A DNA stretch of 42,721 nucleotides. It comes from Emiliania huxleyi CCMP1516 (taxonomy: Eukaryota; Haptophyta; Isochrysidales; Noelaerhabdaceae). The stretch covers positions 31,445 to 74,165 of the forward strand of contig NW_005199892.1 in assembly GCF_000372725.1 (NCBI RefSeq), given 5' to 3'. The translations under genes were made by a program, and so were the position numbers. The notes below the pieces were generated by a model. That model saw nothing but the letters and a program-made list of their open reading frames with translations. It was not told the DNA's origin and ran no database searches. Every line of letters starts with the position of its first letter. Positions within the stretch are counted from its first letter, which is position 1. Positions 16,956-25,367 of the stretch are shown one piece after another.

Positions 16956-17063
16956 ACAACTGTGGGCGAGGAGCTCTTTGACGAGCTGGACCTTGATGGC
17001 AGCGGGCAGCTCAGTAGGGCCGAGCTCGACGCCTTGTTCCGGCGAGGGAGGGGCGGCCGATGA
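16842..17063 (+). CDS. EF-hand fragment
   Basis: The reading frame ends GEELFDELDLDGSGQLSRAE then LDALFRRGRGGR and TGA. DLDGSGQLSRAE matches a canonical EF-hand calcium loop (D-x-D-G-S-G-x-x-x-x-x-E). Upstream in the same frame the CT tract would encode Leu-Ser repeats. More likely this is an intron, because TCAGTACAACTG flanks the GA/CT tract on both sides (16884-16895 and 16951-16962). Only one EF-hand is visible, so this may be a gene remnant or the last exon of a longer calcium-binding protein. Confidence 0.4.
16896..16950. repeat. GA/CT inverted microsatellite
   Basis: GAGAGAGAGAATTCATTCTC followed by a long (CT)n run. The two halves are complementary and can fold back. It is flanked by a 12-nt direct repeat. 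Confidence 0.75.
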
Positions 17064-17784
17064 GGCGACACAGCGCGCCGTAACGGGAGACGGTTGGCCC
17101 GGACAGTGCTGCATGGCGGACACGCGGGATGAAGGCGCGGTCATTCAATTCTCCCAAGGTCTCGTGCTGGCCCATTGTGCAGTCTGCGCACGCAGTCACA
17201 CCAGTCCGTCTGGGAAGTCTGGGCGGAGGGCGCACTACCAGATCCGCTGCCGGAGCTGTGTGCACACGGTCGCACATACTTTAGTCACTCGTCAGTACGT
17301 CCCTCGCATGCCGCCAGCTGTCTCGAGACGAAGTCGAAGAGACACGCGCTATGTGTATATGGAGCGGCCGCGCGCGGCGCCGCCTTGGCGCCTTGGCGGC
17401 CGGGGCCCTGCGGTGCCGGTGGCCGCGCGCAGCCGCGGTGGGACCAGACGCGCCAGGCCCAGGGTGTGCGCGCGCGGCGCCGGCGCGCGGCGCGGGCGGC
17501 CGGCGCGTAAGGCCGTAAAGCCGTCTACTGACGTACGGGGTGTGGACCCTGAGTTGTCCAGGGGTTGTGCGCCGGGCCCTCCTGCTCGGCTCCAGCGAGT
17601 AGACAAGTCTTGTCATCAACAGAGTAGAAGGATCTGACCTCGGGGCCGATGTGACCAAGCGCTGGTAGCGTGGTTTTGACCTCACACCCATGGTCTCACA
17701 GTGTGCCGGCAGTCGCCGAGCAGTGTCGCTCACACAAGCCGCAGCACAAGTGACTGAGGGCCAGTGAGGGCGAGCCCATCGCTG
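17064..17784. other. No gene supported
   Basis: Includes a very GC-rich, GCGCGC-dense patch (17362-17515). ORFs on both strands are composition artefacts. Confidence 0.4.
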
Positions 17785-18213
17785 TCACAGCTGTGGCAGC
17801 CGCACAGTAGGCTGTGTCAACTGTGCAGAGTGTGTGAGCAGCAGAGGAGCTGCTCTCCAGGCTTCTGTCGCAAAGAGCTGCATGCCACCGAAAGCGCTGT
17901 CGAGGTTCGCCGAGCGCGGCGCAGGTTGAGGGAAGCCGCCACCGACGAGCGCGTTGGAGTATTCACTCCGGACAAAGACGGGCACACAGCGGACGGTGCG
18001 GGGCGTGTGCCCGTCATAGCGGCGAGGCGCGGGACCGTCTGTGGCGAAGTGGGTCGCGTCCCTCGATTTCCTCAACTCACGGTCCGCTCCCTCTAGCTGG
18101 AGAGTGCTGTGAGTGGCGGAGTTGCACAGGCTGGTGAGCTCTCCCGCGACTGAGCTGCTGCGTGGTGGCGGCGCGGCGGCGGCCGGCTGGCCGCTGCGGT
18201 CGTTTTGGTTCAT
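17785..18213 (-). CDS. Hypothetical protein, 142 residues
   Basis: Open frame from ATG 18213 (MNQNDRSGQPAAAAPPPRSS) to TGA 17785-17787 with mixed amino-acid composition (for example RYDGHTPRTVRCVPVFVRSE), unlike the Arg/Pro-only shadow ORFs around it. No domain is recognised and no repeat is inside it. It could still be chance, since GC-rich sequence keeps frames open. Confidence 0.3.
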   Translation of the reverse strand: MNQNDRSGQPAAAAPPPRSSSVAGELTSLCNSATHSTLQLEGADRELRKSRDATHFATDGPAPRRYDGHTPRTVRCVPVFVRSEYSNALVGGGFPQPAPRSANLDSAFGGMQLFATEAWRAAPLLLTHSAQLTQPTVRLPQL

Positions 18214-18418
18214 AATGCATAACCTCTCGTATACGCGGTAGTACACGCATTTCATGCCCGCAGTGCAGCCAGGCCGCCCCTGCCCGCCACCCCGCCGGCC
18301 CAACGAGTCAGAGGTGCGCGCCGAGGCTCGCGAGCACCAGGGTGGGGAACGCCTTTCGCATGGAACACCGGGCCCTCTCTCGCCACGGTGGTTCCTGCCT
18401 CAACCCCCCCCCCCCCCG

Positions 18419-18530
18419 AATGCCGAATGGTTCGCGCTAAAGATGAAGGAGTCGCGCGCGCCCGACCTGCAGCAGAAGGCGCGCTTCTCCCGCATGGCGG
18501 GCGCCGCCGACGCCTTCACCAAGCTCGTCC
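18419..18530 (+). pseudogene. Inverted partial copy of an eIF3a exon, truncated by the gap
   Basis: The frame reads [20 protein letters not shown] then RMAGAADAFTKLV, matching eIF3a on the minus strand at about 27058-27173 ([33 protein letters not shown]). Nucleotide identity is high over 112 nt. No neighbouring eIF3a exons are seen. It is cut by the N gap, so a paralogous gene cannot be excluded. Confidence 0.6.
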
Positions 18531-18754
18531 NNNNNNNNNNNNNNNNNNNNNNNNNNNNNNNNNNNNNNNNNNNNNNNNNNNNNNNNNNNNNNNNNNNNNN
18601 NNNNNNNNNNNNNNNNNNNNNNNNNNNNNNNNNNNNNNNNNNNNNNNNNNNNNNNNNNNNNNNNNNNNNNNNNNNNNNNNNNNNNNNNNNNNNNNNNNNN
18701 NNNNNNNNNNNNNNNNNNNNNNNNNNNNNNNNNNNNNNNNNNNNNNNNNNNNNN
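18531..18754. other. Assembly gap (N)
   Basis: 224 N bases, followed directly by a 13-nt G run. Confidence 0.99.
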
Positions 18755-20250
18755 GGGGGGGGGGGGGCATCGCACACCCTGTCTGCCCGCAGTTGTAGCA
18801 CGCGCGGTCGCCGCCGCCGTAGCCCCCTCCCCCGCCGCCGCGCCGCGGCTCCGGGCAGTCCCTCGACAGGTGCCCAACCTGGCCGCAGTTGTAGCACTCC
18901 CTTCCTCCCCCTCCGCCGCCCCCCCGCCCGCCAAACGACCCGTATGCCTCGTCGTCGCGGCCGCCGCCGCCGCCGCCGCCGCGGTCGCGGTCGCCGCCGC
19001 CGCCGCCGCGGCGCGGCTCCGGGCAATCCCTCGACAGATGCCCGATCTGGCCGCAGTTGTAGCACTCCCTTCCTGCCCCTCCGCCGCCCCCCCGCCCGCC
19101 AAACGACCCGTATGCCTCGTCGTCGCGGCCGCCTGGAAGGGGGGGGAGGCGCGGGGGATGAGGAGTGGGGCGCAGGGTCAATGTTGGCGAGGCAAGAGGA
19201 GAGGGTGCGGAAGGAGAGGGTGCGGAGGAGCGTGTCCGCTCGGGGGGCGTCCGCTCGGGGGGAGCTCAACCAGCCTCTCTCTCTCCCTCCCTCCCTCTCT
19301 CCTTCCCTCCCTCCCTCCCTCCCTCCCTCTCTCTCGCTCCCTCTCTCTCTCTCTCTCTATCCCAGCTACAGCGCGCCGCTCTGCCGCTCTCTCTCGGCTG
19401 TCTCTCGGCTGTCTCTCGGCTCTCTCTCGGCTGTCTCTCGGCTGTCTCTCGGCTGTCTCTCGGCTGTCTCTCGGCTGTCTCTCGGCTGTCTCTCGGCTGT
19501 CTCTCGGCTGTCTCTCGGCTATCTCTCGGCTACAGCGCGCCGCTCTGCCGCTCTCCGCGGTTCCGGCGCGGCCCCGCGTCGATCGGGGGAGCTCCTACGG
19601 ACATGTGTCGGACATGTCGTGGACGTGTCCTGGACATGGCATGCCGTCGTCGACCGCGGGCTCGCCGTCGGCAAACTCGACCTGCGGGGCGGGAGGGGCG
19701 GCGGGTGGGGTGGTGGCGGGTGAGGTGGTGGCGGGTGAGGGGTGGTGGGTGAGGTGGTGGAGGTGAGGAGGGCGGCGAGGGAGGGGAAAGAGGAGGCGAG
19801 GCAAGGGGTGGCGAGGGTGTGGCGGCGGGAGGGGAGTGGGCTGAGGAGAGGGGATCGGCCCGCTTGGGAAGGAGAGGGTGTGGCGGCGGCGCCCTTCACC
19901 TTTGCCGACTCCACCATCCGCTCGCGCAGCTGCTTGACCTCGGCGGACTCCTCCACGCCATCCGTCTTGACGGCGGCCTCGGGGTCGAGCATGCCCTTGA
20001 GGGCGCGCTGCACGTCGTCCACCCACGCCTCCCCCTGCGTCGCGTTCCGCACCGCCACCTCCACCGCGCGGCCAGTCATCGAGCCGAGCTTTGAGCCGTT
20101 TAGCTTTGAACCCTCGAAGATCTTTGCAATCTTGGCCTCGCGGTCGGTGCGAATGAAAGCCGGCGTCGCGCGCAGCTTGCCGTCGGCCACGAGGGCGTCG
20201 CAGACGGCGGAGGCGAGCGCGGCGGCGTCCCAGGAAGCATCAATCGCCAT
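18755..20250 (-). CDS. RGG-rich CCHC zinc-knuckle protein, 3' end lost in gap
   Basis: The first exon (20250-19900) begins [20 protein letters not shown] and encodes a charged helical domain of unknown family ending in MVESAK, with a GTGAAG donor at 19899. A second exon begins after CCGCAG near 19690 ([13 protein letters not shown]). The exon from 19132 towards the gap encodes [14 protein letters not shown] linkers with [28 protein letters not shown] and a third knuckle cut at [12 protein letters not shown] knuckles of this form bind single-stranded nucleic acid (CNBP/Byr3 and glycine-rich RNA-binding families), and Gly/Arg linkers fit RNA binding. The two knuckle units are a recent tandem duplication of about 180 bp. 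The connection of the three exons is inferred. Confidence 0.65.
19272..19362. repeat. Pyrimidine tract (CCCT/CTCT)n
   Basis: About 90 nt of CCCTCCCT and CTCTCTCT words inside the zinc-knuckle gene's intron. It is purine-only on the transcribed strand. Confidence 0.8.
19384..19538. repeat. (CTCTCGGCTGT)n minisatellite
   Basis: About fourteen 11-nt units in near-perfect tandem, flanked by CAGCGCGCCGCTCTGCCGCT on both sides (19370 and 19531). So an 11-nt filler is again bracketed by a direct repeat. Confidence 0.85.
19592..19640 (-). repeat. GACAYGTCC-type intron filler
   Basis: The minus strand reads CATGTCCAGGACACGTCCAC, then GACATGTCCGACACATGTCC and GTAG. It closely matches the filler at 460-511 in the PLD gene, which lies on the other strand. 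Confidence 0.7.
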
Positions 20251-20321
20251 GGTGATATGTCTGTCTCGTGGTCGAATGAAGAAAAACAGTGAAAAAAACA
20301 GCGAGTAACGGATTTTGGCCC
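20251..20321. promoter_or_regulatory. 71-bp divergent promoter region
   Basis: Separates ATG 20250 (-) from ATG 20322 (+). It is markedly AT-richer than its surroundings (GAAGAAAAACAGTGAAAAAA), as expected of a short bidirectional promoter. No defined motif is recognised. Confidence 0.4.
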
Positions 20322-20765
20322 ATGCGCGTGCTCTTCCGCTTGCTCGCCGCGCGCTCGGGAGCCGGAGTGGCGAGCGCGGCGCTCGCGGCGGCGGGCGGGG
20401 CAGCTCCAATTGTTGGCGAGGCTCAACAGCAGCTTCAAGCAGTGCAGCGCAACGCCAGCTACCTCTCCAGAGCTGCGCGGCGGCTGGCGGGCCTGTGTGA
20501 AGATGCCGGGCCGCGTGCTCGGAGCGCGCAGTCGGCCCGCCTGCCAGCGGCCGAGTCAGTCTGGCTGGCGATAAGCGCCAAGGCCTTCCCTGCATTCTGG
20601 GCGACGCCCACCGCCACTGGAACGGTTACAGGGTCGTGGGGCCGCCCCAGCGGCTCCGCACCAGGCGTTTGGGCCGCGAGGGCCGCCACCGTACCCGCCG
20701 CCCCTGCCACCGCCTCCACCCCCGCCGCCGACGGGGCCGCCACCGTATGGACCCGCTCGGAATAA
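20322..20765 (+). CDS. Hypothetical protein with organelle-targeting-like N-terminus
   Basis: Starts MRVLFRLLAARSGAGVASAA and continues GGAAPIVGEAQQQLQAVQRN, then SYLSRAARRLAG. The first 25 residues are Arg/Leu/Ala-rich without acids, typical of a mitochondrial presequence. After about residue 62 (a GTGTGAAG possible donor near 20492) the frame becomes low-complexity, so this is probably only a first exon with the rest unresolved. Confidence 0.35.
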   Translation: MRVLFRLLAARSGAGVASAALAAAGGAAPIVGEAQQQLQAVQRNASYLSRAARRLAGLCEDAGPRARSAQSARLPAAESVWLAISAKAFPAFWATPTATGTVTGSWGRPSGSAPGVWAARAATVPAAPATASTPAADGAATVWTRSE

Positions 20766-21408
20766 CCTGGGGGACCCGGGACCGCCCCGCCGGAGGCTGG
20801 TGTACCCGGGAGGAGGAGATGGGGGAGGGGAATTACCGCGGTACGAGAGCGGACCCGCCGGCGGACCGGAAAGCCGAGGCCGGAGGGCCCCGGGGGGGGC
20901 TTGGGGTCAGTTGTCGGAGGAGGCGAGAGATGAGCTAACGCGGCCTCTGAGAGTGGAGTCGGGACGGACGGGCTCACCGGGGGAAGACCAGTTGCAGAGG
21001 CAGCCGGTCCACCGCGACCTTCGACGGGGAGGGCCACGCCTCCCCGAGCCTGGAGAGGAGCCGGCGGAGGGGGGAGGCGAGCCAGGGACGATAGAGAGGC
21101 CGCGAGTGCGGGCACGACTCGCCGACCAGGGAGAGCGGGCTCGACCTCCCTGGGAGGGGAGGCGACACGACCCAAGGCCGCAGTCCTCGCCCAGGGGGTC
21201 GGGAGCGGGGCCGTCGGAGGCGGAGTCAGCGGGATCAGGGGAGGCCCCACCCGGGCTGTCGGCTCCCTCGGGGCCAATGGGGCTAGCCGACGGAGGTGGG
21301 GCGGAGGGGCCGCCTCCGAAGAAGAGACATCAAAAACGTCTGCAGAGGCAGTGGGGCGACGCCCGAAAAGCGAGCAAGAGACCGAACCAGACTGGAGATT
21401 CACCCTGA
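20560..21408 (+). CDS. Proline/glycine-rich ORF of unknown origin
   Basis: A frame starting upstream of TGPPPYGPARNNLGDPGPPR runs through LSEEARDELTRPLRVESGR to PPPKKRHQKRLQRQWGDARK and a stop at 21408. The strand is purine-biased, so long frames also stay open on the other strand (minus ORF 20459-21439). The basic tail recalls retroelement gag proteins, but no zinc knuckle, protease or RT is present. Treat as unproven. Confidence 0.25.
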
Positions 21409-22038
21409 AGGGTGGGGGACGAGGACGTGCAGTGTACACGTTAGACAGTCGTGTATGTACGTGACGCGTGGTGTCGTAGTGTCCGTGTCCACTAGCTCCG
21501 AGTAGAGGGGGCGTTCTGCAGTTAAGGGGAAACCCGGTACACGGAGCCCTCTCGGAGACCTGTGTTTACTTTAAGGCCCTTGCCCTGCGAATGCGCGCCC
21601 CCCCCTAGCTAGGGGTCAGGGCTCTCTAGCCCGTAGCCCGATGCCGATCATCCGGCCCGCTGGATGCGCTTCTCAGCTCACCGGCCCTGGATGTGAGGTT
21701 GCCGACTGCACACTCCAAGTGCTCCAAGTGCACCGCGTGTGTCGGTGTGTCGCCAGTCCGAGCCTGGCTGTTCTTCACCTTTCTACCTACCTACCTGTGT
21801 GTCCCCGCTGGCCTGCAACATTCCCTCCCACGCCCTCTTGCCCGCACCGACGCTCTTGTCCCAAGCGGCCGAAGCGCGCCGAGAGACGCAGACCCCCCCC
21901 CCCCCCCCCCCCGCACCCCACCCCCACCGCCGCTGTGCGTCGTGCTCCGCAGCCGCAGGGTCTGTTGCTCTCTGCCGTGCTCGCGCGGCGGTCCCGCAGG
22001 AACCCGCGCCCTTGCCGCCCGGCCGGGGCTGGAGAGGC
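21409..22038. other. Non-genic region with a dispersed repeat
   Basis: Contains the 44-nt repeat 21753-21796 and a C17-type homopolymer run (21893-21911). No gene is supported. Confidence 0.45.
21753..21796 (+). repeat. 44-nt dispersed repeat, copy 1 (second at 30729)
   Basis: CCAGTCCGAGCCTGGCTGTT followed by CTTCACCTTTCTACCTACCT and ACCT is identical at 21753-21796 and 30729-30772. Both copies have CTCCAAGTGCTCC nearby and a GTGTC ahead. Confidence 0.8.
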
Positions 22039-23430
22039 TCAGCGCAGCTCGATGCCGCGCTCCTCGCACACGGCCACCAGCTTGCGCGGCTTGTTGCCCA
22101 CGCTGAGCACCTGCACGCGAGGGGAGGTGCGATGAGCATTGGGCGGGGGAGGGGCGAGGGGCGAGGGGGGCGCGTCTCGCGCCTTCAGGCTCGGGGCGGC
22201 CCCCTCCTTGAGGGCGGCGGCCAGCGCCTTGCAGCCCTTGTCGCCAATCTTGTTGCCGTTGAGATTGAGCCACTCGAGCCGCGGCGCTGCCCCCTCCTTG
22301 CCGAGGGCGGCGGCCAGCGCCTTGCAGCCCTCGTCGCCAATCTTGTTGCCGAAGAGATTGAGTGTCTCGAGTCGCGGCGCTGCCCCGCTCGCGAGGACCT
22401 CCGCCAGCTGCGCCGCCTCCGCGTCGCCCCAGCCGAGGCTACCGTAGAGCAGCACGGTCGCCTTTCCAAACTGCTCCTCGAAGGCGGCCTCGTACAGCCG
22501 CTTCACCAGCGGCTTGTCGTCCTTGCCGTTGGTGAAGCTCTTCGTCTCCAGCTCCGCCGCGAACGCAGACGGCAGCAGCGGAGGGCGCCGGCCGCCCTCC
22601 TGGGTGCAGTCGGCTCGGAGGCTGCCGTAGCGGTACTCCACGCCGGCGCGCATCTTGCCGAGGTCGAGCGAGAGGTCGTAGGCCTTGGTGAGGCTGGCCC
22701 AGGCGTTCTCCGTGGCGCACCAGCCGCGGTCAAAGTACTTGGCCACGTTGGTGCCCTCGGCCTGCTCCTCCGCCTTGTGGCCGTCCGGGAAGGAGGTCAG
22801 CCGCAGCACCCAAGTCTTCGGGTGGGAGTAGAGCGTGCCGAGGCAGCCCAGTCCCTGCTTGAAGAGCGCGTTCTGCTCCTCGGTGCGCAGGACGCCGTTG
22901 GGGGGGTCAGGGTGCTGGTGCAGCGAGCCGAAGTCCCAAAAGACGCCGAGCCGTGGGATGCTAGAATAACTGAGCAGGACCTTGAGCGCCCTTGCGACGC
23001 GGGCGAGGTTTGCTCCGCGCGGGTCGGGGTGGTCCTTGGTCAGCCACGGGTAGGAGAGCGCTCCGACGGGAAGCCAACCCGCATGCTTGTTGGTCGCCTC
23101 GACGAGATCGGCGAAAGAGAGGAAGGCCTCTTTGGGCAGCGCCTGGCGGTGGTTGAGGACGCCCCCCGCCTCGGCGTGGCTGATGATCCACTGCGCGTCG
23201 AGGAGGGCGACGGCGCCGCTCGCGAGGACCGGCTCGAGGTCGCCACCGCCGCGCTTGCGCCACAGTTCCAGCTTCTCCTCGCTCACGCCGAGATCGGTGG
23301 CGGAGGGGAGGGCGGCGGCCGACTGCGTCGGCGCGGCGGTGTCGGCGGGCGTCGGGGCGTCGAGTTCGACGGCGGGAGGGCCGGGCAGCTCCTCGGTCGG
23401 GGCCTCGACGCGGCTGGAGAAGCAGCCCAT
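22039..23430 (-). CDS. Dually acylated RGWC-motif plus leucine-rich-repeat protein
   Basis: 463 codons from ATG 23430 to TGA 22039-22041. It starts MGCFSS, an N-myristoylation site (Gly2) with an adjacent palmitoylatable Cys3, so probably membrane-anchored. Residues about 45-300 form a globular domain with VFWDFGSLHQHP and a later YFDRGWCATENAW, a combination I associate with an algal domain of unknown function. Then come ribonuclease-inhibitor-type leucine-rich repeats (LETLNLFGNKIGDEGCKALA, LEWLNLNGNKIGDKGCKALA) and VLSVGNKPRKLVAVCEERG. A 69-nt stretch (about 22110-22180, in frame) begins GCGCGAGAC after AAG and ends GTGCAG before VLSVGN, and looks like a GC-AG intron interrupting the last LRR. 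The fold suggests an intracellular sensor or scaffold; that role is inference. Confidence 0.75.
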   Translation of the reverse strand: MGCFSSRVEAPTEELPGPPAVELDAPTPADTAAPTQSAAALPSATDLGVSEEKLELWRKRGGGDLEPVLASGAVALLDAQWIISHAEAGGVLNHRQALPKEAFLSFADLVEATNKHAGWLPVGALSYPWLTKDHPDPRGANLARVARALKVLLSYSSIPRLGVFWDFGSLHQHPDPPNGVLRTEEQNALFKQGLGCLGTLYSHPKTWVLRLTSFPDGHKAEEQAEGTNVAKYFDRGWCATENAWASLTKAYDLSLDLGKMRAGVEYRYGSLRADCTQEGGRRPPLLPSAFAAELETKSFTNGKDDKPLVKRLYEAAFEEQFGKATVLLYGSLGWGDAEAAQLAEVLASGAAPRLETLNLFGNKIGDEGCKALAAALGKEGAAPRLEWLNLNGNKIGDKGCKALAAALKEGAAPSLKARDAPPSPLAPPPPNAHRTSPRVQVLSVGNKPRKLVAVCEERGIELR

Positions 23431-23468
23431 CGTGAGAAGTCGATCGACTTTGCAGCAAGGACACAGGT

Positions 23469-23482
23469 GGAAAAGAATTTTA
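23469..23482 (-). promoter_or_regulatory. TAAAATTCTTTTCC motif upstream of the LRR gene
   Basis: Minus strand, about 39 nt before ATG 23430. Same core as at 11749 and 16771. Confidence 0.4.
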
Positions 23483-23703
23483 CCAGGCGTACGCCTCTGA
23501 TCAAACAGCGCCTGAACGCATGGCGTTCAGGCGGCACTTCTCTCGCGTCGGCTCCGCCGAGCGCTGCACAGAGACCATCTTCACTGACCACCAACGACAG
23601 GTGTAAGGAGGTGATTTGGAGTACTACAGTACAGGTACACAGTATTTGCAGTAGACACCCTCTAATGTGAATGTGTATGTGTGTGATGTGTGTGTAGTGT
23701 GAA

Positions 23704-23785
23704 TTAGGTGCGCTGCCGCTTGGCGGCAGTCGCCTCCGCATACGCGGCCTCGAGCTTGCGGCTCAGCTCGCTCTCCCGCCTCGAC
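23704..23785 (-). CDS. Possible C-terminal exon of an unknown gene
   Basis: The minus strand after CCTCAG reads SRRESELSRKLEAAYAEATA then AKRQRT and TAA. It has a coiled-coil-like, plausible coding composition. No upstream exon was found, because the adjacent 300 bp look like a retroelement fragment on the other strand. Confidence 0.25.
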
Positions 23786-23791
23786 TGAGGC

Positions 23792-24127
23792 TTGCGTCTT
23801 TCGGTGCAGCGCCGCCTGGGTCTCCCCCTCGACGTGGCCTGCCAGGCCGCGGCGGCGGGCAAGAAGACTCGGAATGGGAAGACCCACGACGAGTATGGCG
23901 ACGCTGCTGTCAACGTACCGCAGCAGGGCCACAACACCAGACACAAGTACACGCTTCGACGCCTCATCCTCGCCCTACGCGCCGCGTGGGGCACCGCTGT
24001 GCGAATGGAGCCGAAAGCCCACCTCGGTCAGAGTTACAACAAACAACCCGACGTGGACGCGGACAACATTGGCAAGGACGGCACGCACTATTGCGGAGAC
24101 GTCAAGGTCGTCTGTTCCCTCAGCAGC
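23792..24127 (+). pseudogene. Retroelement-type PD-(D/E)XK nuclease fragment
   Basis: The frame reads RLGLPLDVACQAAAAGKK, NTRHKYTLRRLILALRAAWG, VRMEPKAHLGQSYNKQPDVD and GTHYCGDVKVV. The layout (RH, then EP, then RPD/QPDV, then DVKVV) resembles the nuclease-like tail of ORFs next to algal reverse transcriptases, and PD...DVK fits PD-(D/E)XK. There is no RT domain and the zinc-binding residues usual before this part are mostly missing, so I treat it as a remnant. Confidence 0.45.
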
Positions 24128-24158
24128 AGCGGGGAGCACGGTCGGAAGTCCCGTGCCC

Positions 24159-24196
24159 AGTGTTGTGCGAGCGAGTTTTGTTGTAAAATTCTTTCC
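24159..24196 (+). repeat. Dispersed element, copy 2 (first at 11374)
   Basis: CAGTGTTGTGCGAGCGAGTT then TTGTTGTAAAATTCTTTCCC. See 11374-11411. Confidence 0.6.
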
Positions 24197-24389
24197 CCCC
24201 GCGTGCCCCCGCAACCCGCAATAAAACCACCCCGGGGCCAAACCGCTTCGGTTTCGTCGCCAAGAGTGTACTCTTGGGCCCCGAACCCGAATAAAAAAAC
24301 GTGTGCCCCCCTTCGAGTGTATCTCGAGTGTTGCTATGGAGCGTCCGTTTCAACACGCGCTCGCGCGCTTGCGTCTGCTGGCCCCCAGA

Positions 24390-24530
24390 GAACATGTTGC
24401 ACCACAAGCTCCCGGCGGAGCCCAACTGCTCGCACTCGACAAGGCAGTCCATCCACTCGCGGCAGCTGAAGTCGAACTTCCACTCGATGCGGCTCGCGCC
24501 GGGTTGTGAGCTCGGCGAGCGAGGTCGGAG
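24390..24530 (-). pseudogene. Unassigned coding-like fragment
   Basis: The minus strand reads SRIEWKFDFSCREWMDCLVE then CEQLGSAGSLWCNMF, a composition unlike random GC-rich frames. No start, domain or partner exons were found. Confidence 0.25.
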
Positions 24531-24566
24531 AGCGACCTCAGTTGGCCCAAGCCGCACGCCACTGAG

Positions 24567-24614
24567 GCAGAGCGGCCGTGCGCGTACGACGCCGTACGCG
24601 CACGGCCACTCTGC
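24567..24614. repeat. 22-bp inverted repeat with 4-nt loop
   Basis: GCAGAGCGGCCGTGCGCGTA plus CG at 24567-24588 is the reverse complement, with one mismatch, of 24593-24614. A strong cruciform or hairpin; not followed by a T run. Confidence 0.8.
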
Positions 24615-25367
24615 ACCGACCGCAGCGCTGCATTGCGACCGCAGAGGCTCAGCTCAGCCAGGGCTCGCTCGCCCGAGCTCGGAGCCGCCGGCGGTCATGG
24701 GCAGCAACAAAGGTTTGACGCGTCGCTCGGTGCAGGAGGGCACTGCAGTAGAGGTGCAGAGGCCGTCCGGCACGCGCGCGATGGGCTACGGCTTCATTGG
24801 CAGCTACCAGAGCGCGTCTGGAGCGTTGCCATTGTGTGACCCACGTCCAAGCGGCGCTTCCGGCCTGTTCCGCGCCTCTTTTTACGCTTTTCATTGGAGA
24901 GGGGGGGACGAGGTCTCATCAACTTCGAAACCGCCTTTGAAAGGGGGGAAAAGCGTCCGTCCCTGAGCGGGTTGAGGCGGGGGTGGTTTCACTGCGCTCT
25001 CGTTTCCTTGGAAATCCGTATCTTCAATCCAGCCCGGCACGAAAAACGACTCTGCTCAACGACACCAGTGCGCAGCGTGGAGATCGCAACAGAGCGAGCG
25101 GCTCGGTCAGCCCCACGGCAGGTAAAGGACGGGCTCGAGCCTCGAGGGGGTCGGGGAGTGGGTGTGTATGATGGGGATGTGTCTCTGAGGTCGCGCCCCT
25201 CCCTCCCGAAAGAGCGCCCGCGGGGGGGCGGGGGAGCGCGGCCGGGCCCTCGCCGAGGGAGCTAGCGGAACGGGCGACACCAGCGCAAACGCAAGCGGCG
25301 GCTGTCAAGATGCAGCGGGCGAGGCGGACGACGCCGCCCTCTGGCACCGACCCGTGGCGCCGCCCCT
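24615..25367. other. No gene supported
   Basis: Downstream side of eIF3a and an unassigned stretch to its left. Only shadow ORFs are seen. Confidence 0.4.

Noticed and set aside
18254..19766. ORFs spanning the N gap
   Set aside because: They translate through N bases and through pyrimidine and 11-nt repeats; only the 18419-18530 segment has homologous content.
20459..21439. 326-codon minus-strand proline-rich ORF
   Set aside because: The region is strand-biased in purines, so both strands stay open. The minus frame has no domain and runs into the divergent gene's exon.
21739..23670. 643-codon plus-strand ORF
   Set aside because: Antisense of the LRR gene in very GC-rich DNA; the minus frame has start, motifs and LRRs.
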